Below, piece by piece: positions 21,906 to 34,000 of a stretch of 64,000 nucleotides of DNA (its first letter is position 1; each line of letters starts with the position of its first letter). The position numbers were made by a program, and so were the translations under genes. The stretch covers positions 16,358,492 through 16,422,491 of the forward strand of contig OY986971.1 of NCBI GenBank assembly GCA_963920575.1, given 5' to 3'. A model generated the notes under the pieces. That model was given only the letters and a program-made list of their open reading frames with translations, had not been told where the DNA came from and made no database searches. This stretch comes from Narthecium ossifragum. Taxonomy: Eukaryota > Streptophyta > Magnoliopsida > Dioscoreales > Nartheciaceae.

Positions 21906-23114
21906 TTTATATACATCTTTAGTGTGCACTGTACTAGACAATACCATGTGCACTGATGGGTTAATCAATAGTAATGTCTTTTATCTAAGCTTTATCCATA
22001 AGGAGCATGTGCACGATTGCTTTAACAATATCTTTATGCATGACCATTCAAGCTTTATCCGATAGGTTGACTTTATCTATGACCTTCCAAAGTTTGTCTT
22101 TTGTTTTCTTCATCCAATGTTTGTTACAGCATGTGCACCATGCCCCTCTTCATTTTTTTTTTTGCATCTGGATGGCTTGAGTTTTCTTTATATGGCTCAG
22201 TTGGTGGTCAAATTTTCTATTCAACTAATCTAGGGTTTTAAAAATCTTCAAGTGTAGGTTAGCATCTAATTTGTTTGATTTGGGGATTTGGGTCATGGGT
22301 TAAATCAAATCAGAGATTTTAGTGTTGGGTTGGTAGAGTTCATCAGATCCTTAACCTTAATCATTTCTGCAGCTCCCTTATCCCACATGCCCTTTGTTGA
22401 GATAGAGAGAGAGAGAGAAGAGAAGAGATGTTCCCTAATATATATAATGAATCCCTATGATTAGATAAACAACTGAAGAACCATGCTAATCAATTCTAAT
22501 TATATAAAGTATGGTGGTAAAGAGCATTACCTGGTTAGTTGTTTTTCTAAGATATAATAATCTAATAGTGTTATGTAATATTACCTAAATATTTTTTTCA
22601 TAATGAGTGATTTAAGCCATGAAGTGATAAGAATCATGAGTTCATGCATCAGTGGATGTACGTGCTAGATTCGATAGAGAGGATATGAAATTTAATCCAT
22701 GCAACACTTAAAAGCAACTATTGCATTCTTTTCTAAGTATTTTACTTTAAGCATGCAGTTGATCTCAGTGGTAGAAATTTTCTCAAGGAGTCCGTACTTA
22801 TGTCTTCCCTTAATATGGTAATGTGTTATGATTGTTGATTACTGCAAGTCCTATAATAATTGTTGCCTAGTCTGCTGCTAACTCGTGTTAGTCTTCCTTG
22901 TGTATGCTTGTTCGGCAAGTTTAAAGGCCTAAAAAAGTAGAATTCGGATTAGATTACCTATTATATGCTTGTTTAGTTTGCTATCATGCATTAATCTCAT
23001 ACATGAAAATATGGTATGTGTATGTATGAATATGTACCTCAGAGAGCTCTAAATTCAAATAAGATAAAAATGATTGAAGGTGTAGACTGTTGTCCTCATA
23101 GTTCAATTTTGTAG
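21906..23114. other. CACTA interior, intron-like
   Basis: AT-rich sequence with a short (GA)n run near 22400. No coding potential was recognised. It ends at the splice acceptor of the captured exon and may be a captured intron. Confidence 0.4.
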
Positions 23115-23257
23115 ATCAATCGACTGTTGTTGGAAGATGACACGGGGGCAAAAAATACCAGCCCGGAGTACCAATCAATTATAAAGGAATTTCGAGCCTT
23201 TCTTAGTGATTCCAAGGACGTCCTTGATGAGACTACGACTATGAAATTATTAGAGAG
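23115..23257 (+). pseudogene. VPS18: Captured VPS18 exon inside the CACTA element
   Basis: A 143-bp open exon is bounded by TTTTGTAG and GTGAGC. It encodes INRLLLEDDTGAKN, then EYQSIIKEFRAFLSDSKDVL and TTTMKLLE. This matches my memory of the central region of plant VPS18, the core subunit shared by HOPS and CORVET tethering complexes at the vacuole and endosome. Only one exon is seen, with intron-like sequence on both sides. The most likely explanation is transduplication of a genomic piece by the transposon. The exon keeps an open frame. Confidence 0.75.
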
Positions 23258-24830
23258 GTGAGCAGTTGTCTTGATAATTTACTTGAAGAACTACAATTGA
23301 ATTCAAGATTCCTGTAGCTTTTATTGATTGGCTTCTAAACTTGCAATATTGTCAGTACCTGTTAGGTAAGCTGTCGGATACTATGATTTATGCAGGAACC
23401 TTTTGCTTCAAATATTTTATGCTTTCTGCTTTTATCTAATCAGTGTTTCCTTTTAAGTAGATTGAGAAAATCACTTTTAGAGGTCTGCACTATGCACTTT
23501 AATTCATTATACTTAGGTACATTTTAGGGGGATGCTGTTATTTAATCAGTTGCATTAGATGCCTTCTAATCCATGATACACCAAGACATGGTTGCTGGCA
23601 CTATCCTATATAAATTGGCTTGACATAAAGAATTCTACTTTGCATTGCACACTTCAAACTTGATTACTCCAACGCAACCAGCTGTCTGTATAATCTGAGT
23701 AGTATCTTCTTAATGTTATCAACTTTGAAACAAAAGTTTTACTCATAAAGGTTATCATCTTTGAATACTTGTTTTCTTACTTTTCTAGCTGATCCTATGT
23801 TTCTTTTCGTCTATGATTTATACTTTTTCTATGCATTCTTTAACTGGTTATATGATTTGATGTTAGGCTTTTGAATTAATTTTCCTACTTGAAGCTTCTT
23901 TGGAGCTAATTCTCGTGCGCTTGCCTTCGGTCTCAAGGTTTTATCTGCACTTATCCCATTTTGAATTTATATGTGTATGCTTCTCATATCATTATGCCGA
24001 TGTTTCAACTGTCTAACATATCATCTGAGCACATATTTCTATGCTTTTGCAATCAATCTCATAGCTAATTAAGTTATCCTTCTTTATAGTGATTGAGACA
24101 ACCAATATCAAGTTTAATAAAAGAGAACATGTGATTGAGACAACCTCCTAACTTGGTCTCCAGTTCATTTCAGTGATAGAAATCTAGCTGTACTATATAT
24201 GGATTCCATTATTATAGCTATGTATGTGTAAGACTAGCAGTTTTTGTATTGCTGCCTCATTCATGGTTTTAGTGGTGGAAGCATTTCTGGTCATTATAGT
24301 GGTGGATGCAAAATGGCACGAATACAAGCTATGCTGCCTCATTCATGATTGTAGCATTTCTGTTTTTCTTATCAAAAATTGAATTTTTACAATATGCAGA
24401 CTTTCATTTATTCCAATTTTAAGAGTCTTTTCGAATTGATAACTATGTTATGAGCTACTCCGTGAAGATTACCGACATTGTTGGCCATATTTTGCTCACT
24501 ATACTGCTTTTTCTCAGGATTTATGTCGAAAATGACATGCTATGGAGACTGTAGTTTATGCTGCTCGCAAATGACTCGATTCAAAGCTGGTGTTGGGCAA
24601 ATGTAGTTGGTGGGAAAGAATTTTCAATTACTGTCAAAAGGTCTATATATCAGAGGATCTTTAGCTGTCATTTTTGAGGTTTTCTATTGTACCGGAAGCT
24701 TATACTTTCAACTCTTTGTACTTCCAGTTTATGAAAGAATTTTTTCATTGCCAAAATTAATCAAGCAATTTGTATATCACGGGAATTTGCTTGTCAGTTT
24801 TTAAATTAAAATGTCAATTGCAAAATTTAG
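23258..24830. other. CACTA interior downstream of the captured exon
   Basis: AT-rich, intron-like sequence without recognised exons. A 65-codon ORF near 24607-24804 has no recognisable motif. It may include captured VPS18 intron. Confidence 0.35.
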
Positions 24831-25469
24831 ATTGACAAAAAAGGTTGTCACTAAAACAAGGTATAGTGACTGAAAAATATTTGTCACTATAAACAAATTT
24901 AATGACAACCCATTTGGTTGTCACAACAAAGGCTTTCAGTGACAACAAAAGTTGTCACTGTAAGAGCATATATTATTATGAATATATTTTAAATAAATAT
25001 TAACTAATAATACAGTGACAACAACGTCGTTTTTTTTCACGATATTAGTCTTCATAAAATAAAAGCTTTTAGTGACAATTCAGTTAGTTGTCACCATAGC
25101 GCTTTCAGTGACAACAAAACTTGTCACTATATGAGCTTTTATTTTCATGAATATAATTTAAATAAATAAGATTTAATTATATAGTGACAAGAATTTCATC
25201 TTTAGTGACAATATTAGTCATAAAAAAGAACAACCATTAGTGACAAGGGAAGTCGTCACTAAAGAAGATGTTTTAGGGACAACATATCTCGTCACTAAAG
25301 AAGATGTATTAGTGACGATGCAAAAAAGTTGTCACTAACCTTTCAGTGACGGAGGTATATGCGACGAGGTAAAGTCGTCACTGGACTCGTCACTGAAGAG
25401 TTTCAGTGACGAGTTTTGTACTTTTAGTGACGACTATTGTGGTCACTAAAGGCATATTTTCTTGTAGTG
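24831..25469. repeat. Right subterminal repeats of the CACTA element
   Basis: More than fifteen AGTGACAA/TTGTCACTA-type motifs in both orientations, ending at the terminal inverted repeat. They mirror the left subterminal region. Confidence 0.87.
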
Positions 25470-26444
25470 GGAGGACTATACTATAAGGAGAACTATGAGG
25501 TTTTATGATTGAAAGATGTACTTATATTATCACAAGACAAGAAGTCATCTCAGGACAACACATGATCCTTTCACAAACAAAACTGTGCAGAGAAGAGCAA
25601 ACCATGTTCATAGACCAGAGGCACACAAACACCACTATATAAATGAAGATGAAACTTATACAATGCACACATCACAAGTAGAATCACTTTCCTTCAAAGG
25701 ACAGCTGAACAAGAAGGTTTCAAAAATCTTTTCAAATGTTATAAGGTAGAAAGAGGTCATGAACAAATAAAAAGAAGAACAAAATGCTACTACGTAAAGA
25801 ATTTATTAGACTTAACTGATAAAAAAATGGAACCACATTTGAAAACTATGAACTGCAGAGCAAACTCTAAAAAACCATCATTCATTTCGGTAACCTATCA
25901 CAGGGGAAACAAATACCTGTCATTACCACAAAGATTTAGATGCATTGCTATAAAAAAAACATTTCTGAAAAAGTAAAACCCATTTAAAGCAATGCAAGTA
26001 AGTGTGATAACCAAGAAAGCACTCAAACATCCCTACCAACCACAATCCTGGAAGATGGATCAAACAAATACCTTTGGTGCCGACTAGAGAGCGAGGGGGC
26101 GACTGGCTTCGGATGCTGAGCAGAAAAGCGGGCGGAGTGCGGAGAGGGCGAGCTCCGATCGACGGCGCCGAGCTAAGGTTTTGTTCCGGGTCGTGCGAAG
26201 GGGGTTTGGAAGCTGCAAAGGGCGGGGGGCGAACAATGGGCTGCCGGCGGTCGAAGCGTGCGAAGGGGGTTTGGAAGTTTGGAAGCTTGCGAAGGTAGCC
26301 AAAACATTTGTTAACGGGTGCTCCATGTTAACTGGCTCATCCTGCAAACCGGTTCGGACCCACTAACACAGGCCTGCTCGGCATGTGCATTACACACGCC
26401 AGCTGGCCGTGTGTACAAATCATTTTTCTTTTCGTATTAGACTC
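25470..26444 (-). other. Unassigned flank with a GC-rich exon-like patch
   Basis: Most of this is AT-rich. A GC-rich patch at 26071-26350 has an 87-codon ORF on the minus strand, followed by a donor-like AAAG|GTATTT. It could be a first exon of a gene reading leftward (possibly the Ulp1-like gene), but no domain is recognisable. Confidence 0.25.
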
Positions 26445-27898
26445 TGATTGCTCGCAAACGTCGTCGTTAAAACATTGCAAACTCAATCAAATATTAAATT
26501 TATAATCCTTATTCAATCACTACACTACTAGGTAGAAATAGCGGTGAAGTTGGGAGTCGATCCAAAGGGAAAACGTTGGAAATTAAAATCAATTCTCGAA
26601 ACCCTAAAACTAAGGAAAAGAATCGAAGATAGAATAGAGTTATCTAAACTAATAAAAAAAAGAAATAACAGGTTGATCAATTTGAATCAATGGAGTAGTT
26701 ACATAGGAATTATTCAATTCCCCCTAGTTTCATTATTAGTGTTCTCTAGTTATCATCTTGTTCCCTTCTCTCAACATTATGAATCATATGGCTACAAGCT
26801 CACATGAATCCCTAAAAGAAAGTTAATGTTCCCAACGACATAACCTATCTTTACTTAGCATAGATTGTCTTTGGTCTTAAGATTACATTAAATTATACTA
26901 CTCCTAATGACCGTGGCACAACCTATCTTCGTGTAGCATAGCTTATCTCAAAGGCAAACCAATAACTTTATGAGAACCATCTCATAAATCTCTACAATCA
27001 ATCACAGAAATCATGTAGGACTGAAAATACGTCAAGGAACTCTGTTCCCTCAACTCTATTAACAATAAAATCATATTCATGAGATCATGCATCGAGAAGT
27101 TCACAAGAATCCAACTAAAAAAACACCAAAACTACACTAGGGTTTCATGAATAATCCTAAGTACAAGAATTAGCAACTCATCTTTTGGATGAAAGCCGTC
27201 AGGTTGGAATAGGAAGCTGTCACCATCCACATCCTCTCCGTATTCTTCTTCCTCCTCCAAAGATTGTCAAAAAGATCCTTATTTTCGGCCAGCCAACACC
27301 TTCTTATAGGTGTATTCCCAGAATTAGGGTTTTGGGTTGAGTTGGACCCCTAGTGCAACTCGGATTTCCTAGTTTAATTCTAACAGCCTCTTCCGGTCGC
27401 GACTGGGTTCAACCCGTCCGGAATTTGAAAATGTCCTCAACGTGAAAGATGTAGATTAGGAAGCCTTCTGTCTTGTCCCAAAGATTTAACATTATTTTAA
27501 CTTATGTGGAATATTTGGAGAATATTCTCCTGAGCATCGACGGACCAGTTTTCCAACAGCTATATATCTTTATCTTCTTCAAAACTCGTATTAATCCATC
27601 AGGCGTCTCGCAAAATGTCCAACATGAAAGTTGTATATGTTGAAGTCTTCTACCATGTACTAACTTTCCAGAATATTTGGACTTAGACAGAATATATAGA
27701 CAATATTCTCTTGACAGGCGACGAAGCAGTCTTTATCACATAAATTCATCCTTTTAGCCGAAATTCTTATATTTCTTCTCAAATCATGATTAAACCTGAA
27801 ATCAACTAACAAACTATTAAATACAACTACTCTAGTCCTATCAAAGGTAATTTAAGGTGTTTAATTATGAATAATTAGTGACTTATCAGACTCCTTTC
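26445..27898 (-). mobile_element. Athila-type solo LTR, TSD GACTC
   Basis: 1454 bp, starting TGATTGCTCGC and ending GACTTATCA in plus coordinates. It is a diverged reverse copy of the LTR at 6806-8241. Perfect GACTC repeats flank it at 26440-26444 and 27899-27903. No internal sequence remains, so it formed by LTR-LTR recombination. Confidence 0.93.
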
Positions 27899-28080
27899 CA
27901 TGTGCTTCTCAATGTTGGACATGATGCCCTTAGTGGGAGATGTTGTTTAATAGTCATAACATTGAAATCTAGGAACCTAGCTAATAGCAGTCCAGCTAGC
28001 ACACTTGATGTATATAGGGGACATCCACACTAAATATGTTTTGTTCTTGCTGTGAATTTTTCAGCATTTGAGGCTGTTAG

Positions 28081-30493
28081 TGTGAGGACATGTCCCTCTA
28101 CTTCTGGGTCGACAGGCATGGTCGGACCCGTGGCTAGTTTGATTGTTTCGCGACAAGCGCGCGATCCGGTGGATCATATTGTTTCTTAGACCGCAAGGGA
28201 AATTTGGTAAATTGTGCCTTGTCGGTTTGTTTCACACTCTTGTGTGCACACACAACCTCTGATTGATAATTGTGTTTGACTAGATCCTTTTAGGAGGTTT
28301 TTGACCTGTGGATCAATCCAAACTAGTGTTGGATCGATCCAGCCAAGTCTTAAATCGATCCCTCTTGGCCTTGGATCGATCCGGGTACTGTAGCAGGTCG
28401 GTGTTCTTTGCGAGGACGGTCGTCGTTGGCCGTCGCTCTCCCTTGTCAGAGGGAGAGAGGACTTTCCCTCCTCTCCTCCCCCTTTTCCCCTCCTTCCCCG
28501 ACTTTCCCCTTCCCGTTTCCTTCCTCTTCTTCCCCTTCTCCTTCTCTTCTTCTTCTTTCTTCTTCCTTCCTTCTTCTTCTTCCGCGGTTTTGTTTTTCCC
28601 CTGTTTCCGGTGAGCTTCTTCTCCTCCGTTCTCCCTCTTCCGGCCACTGTTTTGGGTGTTCCAAAGCTCGTTGGATTCGTGGCGACGTGAGGAAGATCCC
28701 TGGTATTGTTTGGAGCCTTGTTGGTGACTGGTTTGCGGGGAATCAACTGAGGAGTGTGTTTCCGGTAGGTGTTCTACCTACGTGAGTTAGGTTAATGGGT
28801 TTCTCTTAATCTAGCTGTTAGATCTTGATGTTCTTTGTGTTGTTGGATTCCTCTTGCTTAGTATAATTTCTGGTATAAGTTTCATAAGCATTGGTTGAGA
28901 TTTTAGTAGGATTTATGCATGTTTAATCTTTGATTTTTCGGTTTCTGCTGTTCTTGAAGAACAACCGGTTTGCGGCGCGTTTTCCGATCCGTATGTGCAT
29001 GTTCTTGGGTTGTGATGAACATAAGAGTTGTAGATCCTTGAATCTACTCTCAAACGCAACTAATTGCATAATTTTCTGATTTTCCTACAAGTTGTTACGA
29101 TTTTCGTGCTGGTGGGCTGCGTTGCAGCAAGCAATGGTAAGTTAGTTTTGATTAGCGGTTTTGATTAGTGTTTGCCCGTTAATCCAGCCGTTAGATGTTT
29201 CTATATTTTGGATATGTTGATCCCGGCATGTTGGTCGACTGGATTCTAAGTTGGCTCTCGAATCCGAAGTCGTTTGGTCATCGGATCGATGGGGTCAACT
29301 AGCTGCTATGTAGAGAATTCTAAGTGTTGTATATAATATTATATGTTCGAACATATAATATTATATTTTTACTGTTCATCAAAGTTTTTGGGGTTGCTTC
29401 CCTTTGCAGGAGTTCGTGGTTGACGGTCGTCGTACCGTCGTAATGCCTGGACCCGCTGCGGATCGGCTGGCGGCGATTGATAGTACCGCTACAGCGATCC
29501 AATTGAACTTGTATGTTGCCTTTTCATACTGTTGTATGCTTTACTTCTTATCTGTGTATGTTCATGGCATGCATTCTCTGTTGTGCATTAGTTGCATTGT
29601 TTAGGGCGTGGGTGATCTGTGGGTCGTCGTCCCGAGGCTGGACGCTCGGACTTAGCCCTAGGACCGGGGTTGGGTAGTTTAAACCCGGTTCGAATTGTGG
29701 TGTCCAGTCAAACTCGATGATAGGCCTAGATGACTGGTACACCTGTTGCTTGGTGATTATAGAGGTCCTGTCGGCCTTGAGTCGGATGCTGAAGTGTAGC
29801 CGGTGTTCCACTGTGACGACTCTTGAGTAGAGGAGTCGCCTACTCAGCGGTGCCATTTCTCGCCTGCAGTGTCGGGTTCCTGCTTGTGAGTCTACAGTGT
29901 TAGTTTCTGCTTACTGAGTGTGACCCATCATGTGACCAGTCTTCTGGAAGATCATGATCATGGATCTCAGGGACAAGCGGTGGGGTTTTGGGACCCCTGT
30001 ATACGCCCAGATCTTACTTGAGGGCAACACTCTTGTGTTTCCCTCTCCCTTCTGTGTACCGTAGTGTAGAACCCTGCTGAGCTTAGTGCTCACTCCTACT
30101 CAGGCTGTGTTTGCAGGTGCAGGCGTTCACTACTCTTTGGTGGCCCCTCTTGGGCAGTTGGTCAGCGGTGCGGCGGCGCCAGGCGGAGTCTGAGAGGTGG
30201 TGATCTTTTACTGCTTTTAAAACCTTGGTTAGTTAGTCTCCTACGGGAGTATAAATGTTGTATTTGAATCTTACCCTCTCCGAGGATATGTATATTAAAT
30301 CCACTTGGGTTTTGTAAATCTGTGATTCGAGGCTTGTAACTTAATTATGTCTTTTTAATTTGAGGGTGTTTTGATGAATTGTTAGGGAGACCAATAGGTT
30401 AGAGAGAACCCTCGCCAACATATTTCCGCGGTTTGTTAGGTTCCGGTTCGCGTCGCCCGGCCCGGTTGGGCTTTCGCGGGGCGGGGCGCGACA
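28081..30493 (+). mobile_element. LTR-A family solo LTR
   Basis: It starts TGTGAGGACATGTCC and ends GGGGCGCGACA, 2413 bp. It aligns along its length with the LTRs of element A but carries extra sequence near its start (about 28108-28185). No PPT precedes it and no primer-binding site follows. Flanks GTTAG and ATTGA do not form a TSD. The CT-rich stretch 28440-28600 produces long spurious ORFs. Confidence 0.88.
28310..28392 (+). promoter_or_regulatory. GGATCGATCC block in the LTR-A solo copy
   Basis: Four cores spaced 16-25 bp (GGATCAATCC, GGATCGATCC, AATCGATCC, GGATCGATCC). The position, about 230-310 bp from the LTR start, matches the differently composed block of other LTR-A copies. Confidence 0.45.
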
Positions 30494-33120
30494 ATTGACT
30501 GGTCAAATAATCAAGGTCAAAATTACCTAACACTCAAGAATCAGGAGATTGTGGTTTAGTCCAACTCCTTCAAATTATGTTCGAATAGAGGTGTCAAGTT
30601 AAATAAAAATATGGATTGAACCTAATTAAATAATCTAATAAAGTTAATTATCAGGATTAAGCCTAAGTTAATCTTAAATTAATCTATTACAAATAAGAAA
30701 TCATCTAAAACTGTTAATTTAATCTAGAAAGCAATAAAGATAATCCTAAATTACTAAATAAGAGAAAATATATATTTGAACCTATTGTTTAATTTAATCT
30801 AGATTAAGATATGAAAACTCCTTTATTAAATAATTCTACAGAAAACAGTAAAGATAACGATGAAGAAAGCATCATGAAATCTAATATTGTATTATCCATC
30901 TAATAACAACAATCTAAACTACATTATGTAGAAGGTAAAGGCTAAATATAGAAGAAACATGATGATACTATTGAATAAAACTAACTTACATGAACAGGAA
31001 ACATTCTGAAAGAAAGTAAGAAACCCAGGCGCGCAGGCTCTGTGTGTTGTTTTTGCGAGAGAGGCTACACAGTGAAAGAAGAAGACTATTTATATTAGAG
31101 CGGTTGGATAACTTCTGCTCAGCACGTTCTCTGTTATTTTCCATCTTTCAATCTCGATAAGCCGCGTGTCCCACATTCTCCATTGTTTCCTCATTTCTTC
31201 ATATCACGATTTGGTCGATGAAGGCTCTGTTTGGTTGATGAGCTTTGTTGTTGCATTATCGTCCTTCTTGGTCGATACTTTCTTTCTGCATCTATCTTCA
31301 TCGTCCTTAGTTGATATCTTTTTTGTCTTTAAATCATCATTGTTCATGGCCGATGACTTCTTTCTATGAGGACGATCATCGTCTTTAGATGATAATTTTG
31401 TTCTTTTGGTCGATGATCTTTTGTTTATCTCAGAACATCATCGTCCAATTGCCTTTGAAGGATTATCGACCATAGTTATTACACTGACATGTCAATGATT
31501 GATTGGTTAGCCATTATTTTGGCTAACAGAGGCGCTGCTTTGACATATCATTAGCCACCTTAGCAGTTATTTCACCATATCTTTAATTATTCCTTATAGA
31601 AACTGGGCCACAAACTGGCGCCTGACATAGTATATATGATTCTGACTTACAAATAGCTCATCTTTGCTTATGGAATCATCATAAACCTTACCATATTAGG
31701 AGTGTGAACAATTCACGCCTGCGGATGACTGACATAGTTTTATGAAATAGTACTGGAGTTAATTTACTTTGTTATCATGTGAAATAATTGTCGCCGCTTC
31801 TGCACATCCAGAAATTGTAATACAGCTTGGTGAAAGTAATTAATTCAGCAGTTTCTGAACATGAATACTGCTAGGTCAAAGTAATTCAGCAGGTTTCTGA
31901 ACATGTTCATGCTATATATTAATTGTTCGTCTGCTCTATTGATTTCTTCTTAGTGTTTTTTCTTGTTTTCTTCTAGCTCTTTGAATGCCATCAATGTTCG
32001 CCATCTTCTTCTAAGAGAAATCAATTAGACATGTATACTAAGTCTTCCTTCTCTCTTATATATGCAGTTTGCGTTCCTTTGGACGGCAGTGATCAATAAG
32101 AGAAAACCAACGACCTCATTTAGATTTCATGCATGATGCATGCAAGGAAAGAGTGCTCTTTTCCTTTGTATAGATCACTACTGGACCACATGCAAGCATG
32201 AAATGGAAACAAAAGGAACCCTATAATATTGCAGAGTTTGAATCACTAAAGTTACACTATATATAAACTAATGGATTGAGACCTGTGCCATTATTGCTAT
32301 CATAAACAGGTATTCCCTGTTCTTATGTGAGAGACCTATATATATACATCTTGTTGAAAGGTTAGAGCTAGAGACAATGCCATTGTACATTAATAGCTGA
32401 GGGGTAGGTAAGGTGTAGTGGTGGTGTTGGCATGCATTGGGAGGTAGCATCAAATCTTTCAGTGGGCCAATGAGAGATCTCAAGAATGAAGGAGTTTCTG
32501 GATGAGACTGGCCCTTGTCGTTGAATTCTTTGGTGCTGGTCTTTCTAGAGGGTATGTGTTATTGCTTGTAGGTATAGGTGGAGTTGTTGAAACAGAGACC
32601 CTACGTATATGCATGCTCCACTGTGCTGTAAGATAGTTTAATGGTCCACTGGTGGCATATATCTCTCTGGACTTTTTTTGTCATAAGGGGCATTTGCCTA
32701 CCATCCCAAATGATAATTCTTGACATGTGTGTTATAACGATGGTAAAATTTGAGTATTCTAAAACGTAAGTTAAAGAACGGAAATAAATCCTTGTAGCGG
32801 TGGTTTGATGGTTATAGGTTCAATTGTATATTTATCTTTCAAAACTTTTGATAATTATAAACTGCATATTTCTCCTAGAATCTCTATATTTACAAATTTT
32901 CTGTCCCAAACTAAAGTTTTTTTTCAGAACTAATGTATCGGAAGAATGGCTTAGACGCTATTTGTTGGGTTATCTAATCTAAACCAATTGGTATTTCTCA
33001 ATGTAGAAGGGGAAATGGAAAAGAGATTAGCATTATTTAACTTAATCTTAATTTTTTGGTGCAAAGTATGTAAAAGGAAAAATGGAGAGAATTTGAAAGT
33101 AGATTAGGGTATTTAAGTAA
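30494..33120. other. Unclassified AT-rich region with a TCGAT/GATGA repeat block
   Basis: No gene is recognised. A block at about 31200-31470 repeats TGGTCGATGA, TCATCGTC and GACGATCATCG. On the minus strand it lies roughly 110 bp upstream of TATAAATAG (31086-31094). This resembles the layout of the LTRs nearby, so part of the region may be an unrecognised LTR on the minus strand. 31700-33120 holds nothing I can assign. Confidence 0.4.
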
Positions 33121-33366
33121 CTTGTTATCTCCATATGGGAGAGAAAACATGGGTGATTTTAAATGCACCATCACTTTCACTAAATGCACCACAACATTTT
33201 TTAATTCTCAAACTACCCTTCTTCTTTTCCTCTCTATTTTCGTGCCGGAGGCCAGCAACGGGGGCGGCGGCATGGAGGTTCGCAGGGGTGGAGGCGCGGG
33301 TGGCGGGGGGAGGGAAAGGTGCAATGGTAGGGTTCAGCGCGGCGACGGAGGAGTCGTCGGCAGATT

Positions 33367-33921
33367 TCATGGGGAGGGGGAGGCTGTGGTCAAAGAGGAG
33401 ACGAAGGGCAAGTGGGAGAAAAGGAGATCAGGGGCAGCAAAGAGGAGTCCGACGTCAAGTGGTGGGCACTGGGATAAGTCGCCGTCAGCGGCGGAGGAGG
33501 AGGAGAGAGACGAGATGAGGGATTTGAAGGAGGCGAGAAAAGCGGGGTCGGCGAGGGAGTGGTCGGAGAGGTAGTAGATGATGTCGTCGAGCCATTGGAG
33601 AGCAAGCGAGGTGTTGCCGACCAGGAAGCAAAGGGCCTCCTCCAGGCGAGCGAGGAGAGATAAATACACATTGAGGTCGGGGATGGTGGTGTCGTCCCCG
33701 AGCAAAGGACGCTCAAGCCCATGAACGGCATCAAAGACCTTCAGCACGGCCCCGATAGGTCCGATGGTGTGGTCGATGTGGCCGGCGGCGAAGGTGAGGG
33801 AGTTGCGGTCGGAGCGGATGGGGCGCACTGCCAACTCCAGAGACGGGAGCCGCTGCAGGATCTCATCGAGGTGGGCCTCGGAGAGCCGCGACGCAGCCAC
33901 TACGGTCCGAGAGCGCTCCAC
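33367..33921 (-). pseudogene. EXO70 exocyst subunit, N-terminal fragment
   Basis: The 184-codon minus-strand ORF encodes AAGHIDHTIGPIGAVLKVFD, VHGLERPLL, YLSLLARLEEALCFL and LQWLDDIIYYL. These resemble the N-terminal helical region of plant EXO70 proteins, subunits of the exocyst that tethers secretory vesicles to the plasma membrane. Full EXO70 proteins are usually 600 or more residues; here the frame ends within a Ser/Pro-rich linker and unrelated low-complexity frames follow. It is GC-rich compared with its surroundings. I read it as a truncated gene fragment or transduplicate. The subfamily is not assigned. Confidence 0.72.
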
Positions 33922-34000
33922 CCCCTGCCGCCAGCGCCCATCGCACCGCCACGGGTAGAGATGCCAGCGATGTCAGGCGGAGGGCGGCCACGAGTAGAGA

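Larger units (their letters stand above)
19985..25469. mobile_element. CACTA-type DNA transposon, non-autonomous, 5.5 kb
   Basis: The termini are CACTACAAGAAA at 19985 and TTTCTTGTAGTG ending at 25469, the typical CACTA terminal inverted repeat. Both subterminal regions are packed with AGTGACAA/TTGTCACT-type motifs in both orientations, as expected for transposase binding. No transposase exons were found. The interior holds an inverted-repeat element, a CT-rich tandem repeat and a captured host exon. The 3-bp flanks (AAA and GGA) do not match, so no TSD is visible. Confidence 0.87.

Noticed and set aside
21403..22065. Overlapping long ORFs on both strands
   Set aside because: They come from the CT-rich tandem repeat. 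Composition is low-complexity and there is no conserved domain.
19982..25472. 3-bp TSD for the CACTA element
   Set aside because: The flanking triplets are AAA and GGA, so no duplication can be claimed.
26084..26347. 87-codon GC-rich ORF as a real gene
   Set aside because: No domain, no upstream promoter and only a weak donor-like site. It is kept only as a possible exon patch.
28408..28785. Ser/Phe/Pro-rich or Lys/Glu/Arg-rich ORFs (also at 50694-51168, 56751-57326 and 61691-62189)
   Set aside because: They are open on both strands because of a CT-rich low-complexity tract in LTR-A copies. They recur with the LTR and have no gene features.
28076..30498. 5-bp TSD for the LTR-A solo copy
   Set aside because: The flanks GTTAG and ATTGA do not match, so the solo origin rests on LTR completeness only.
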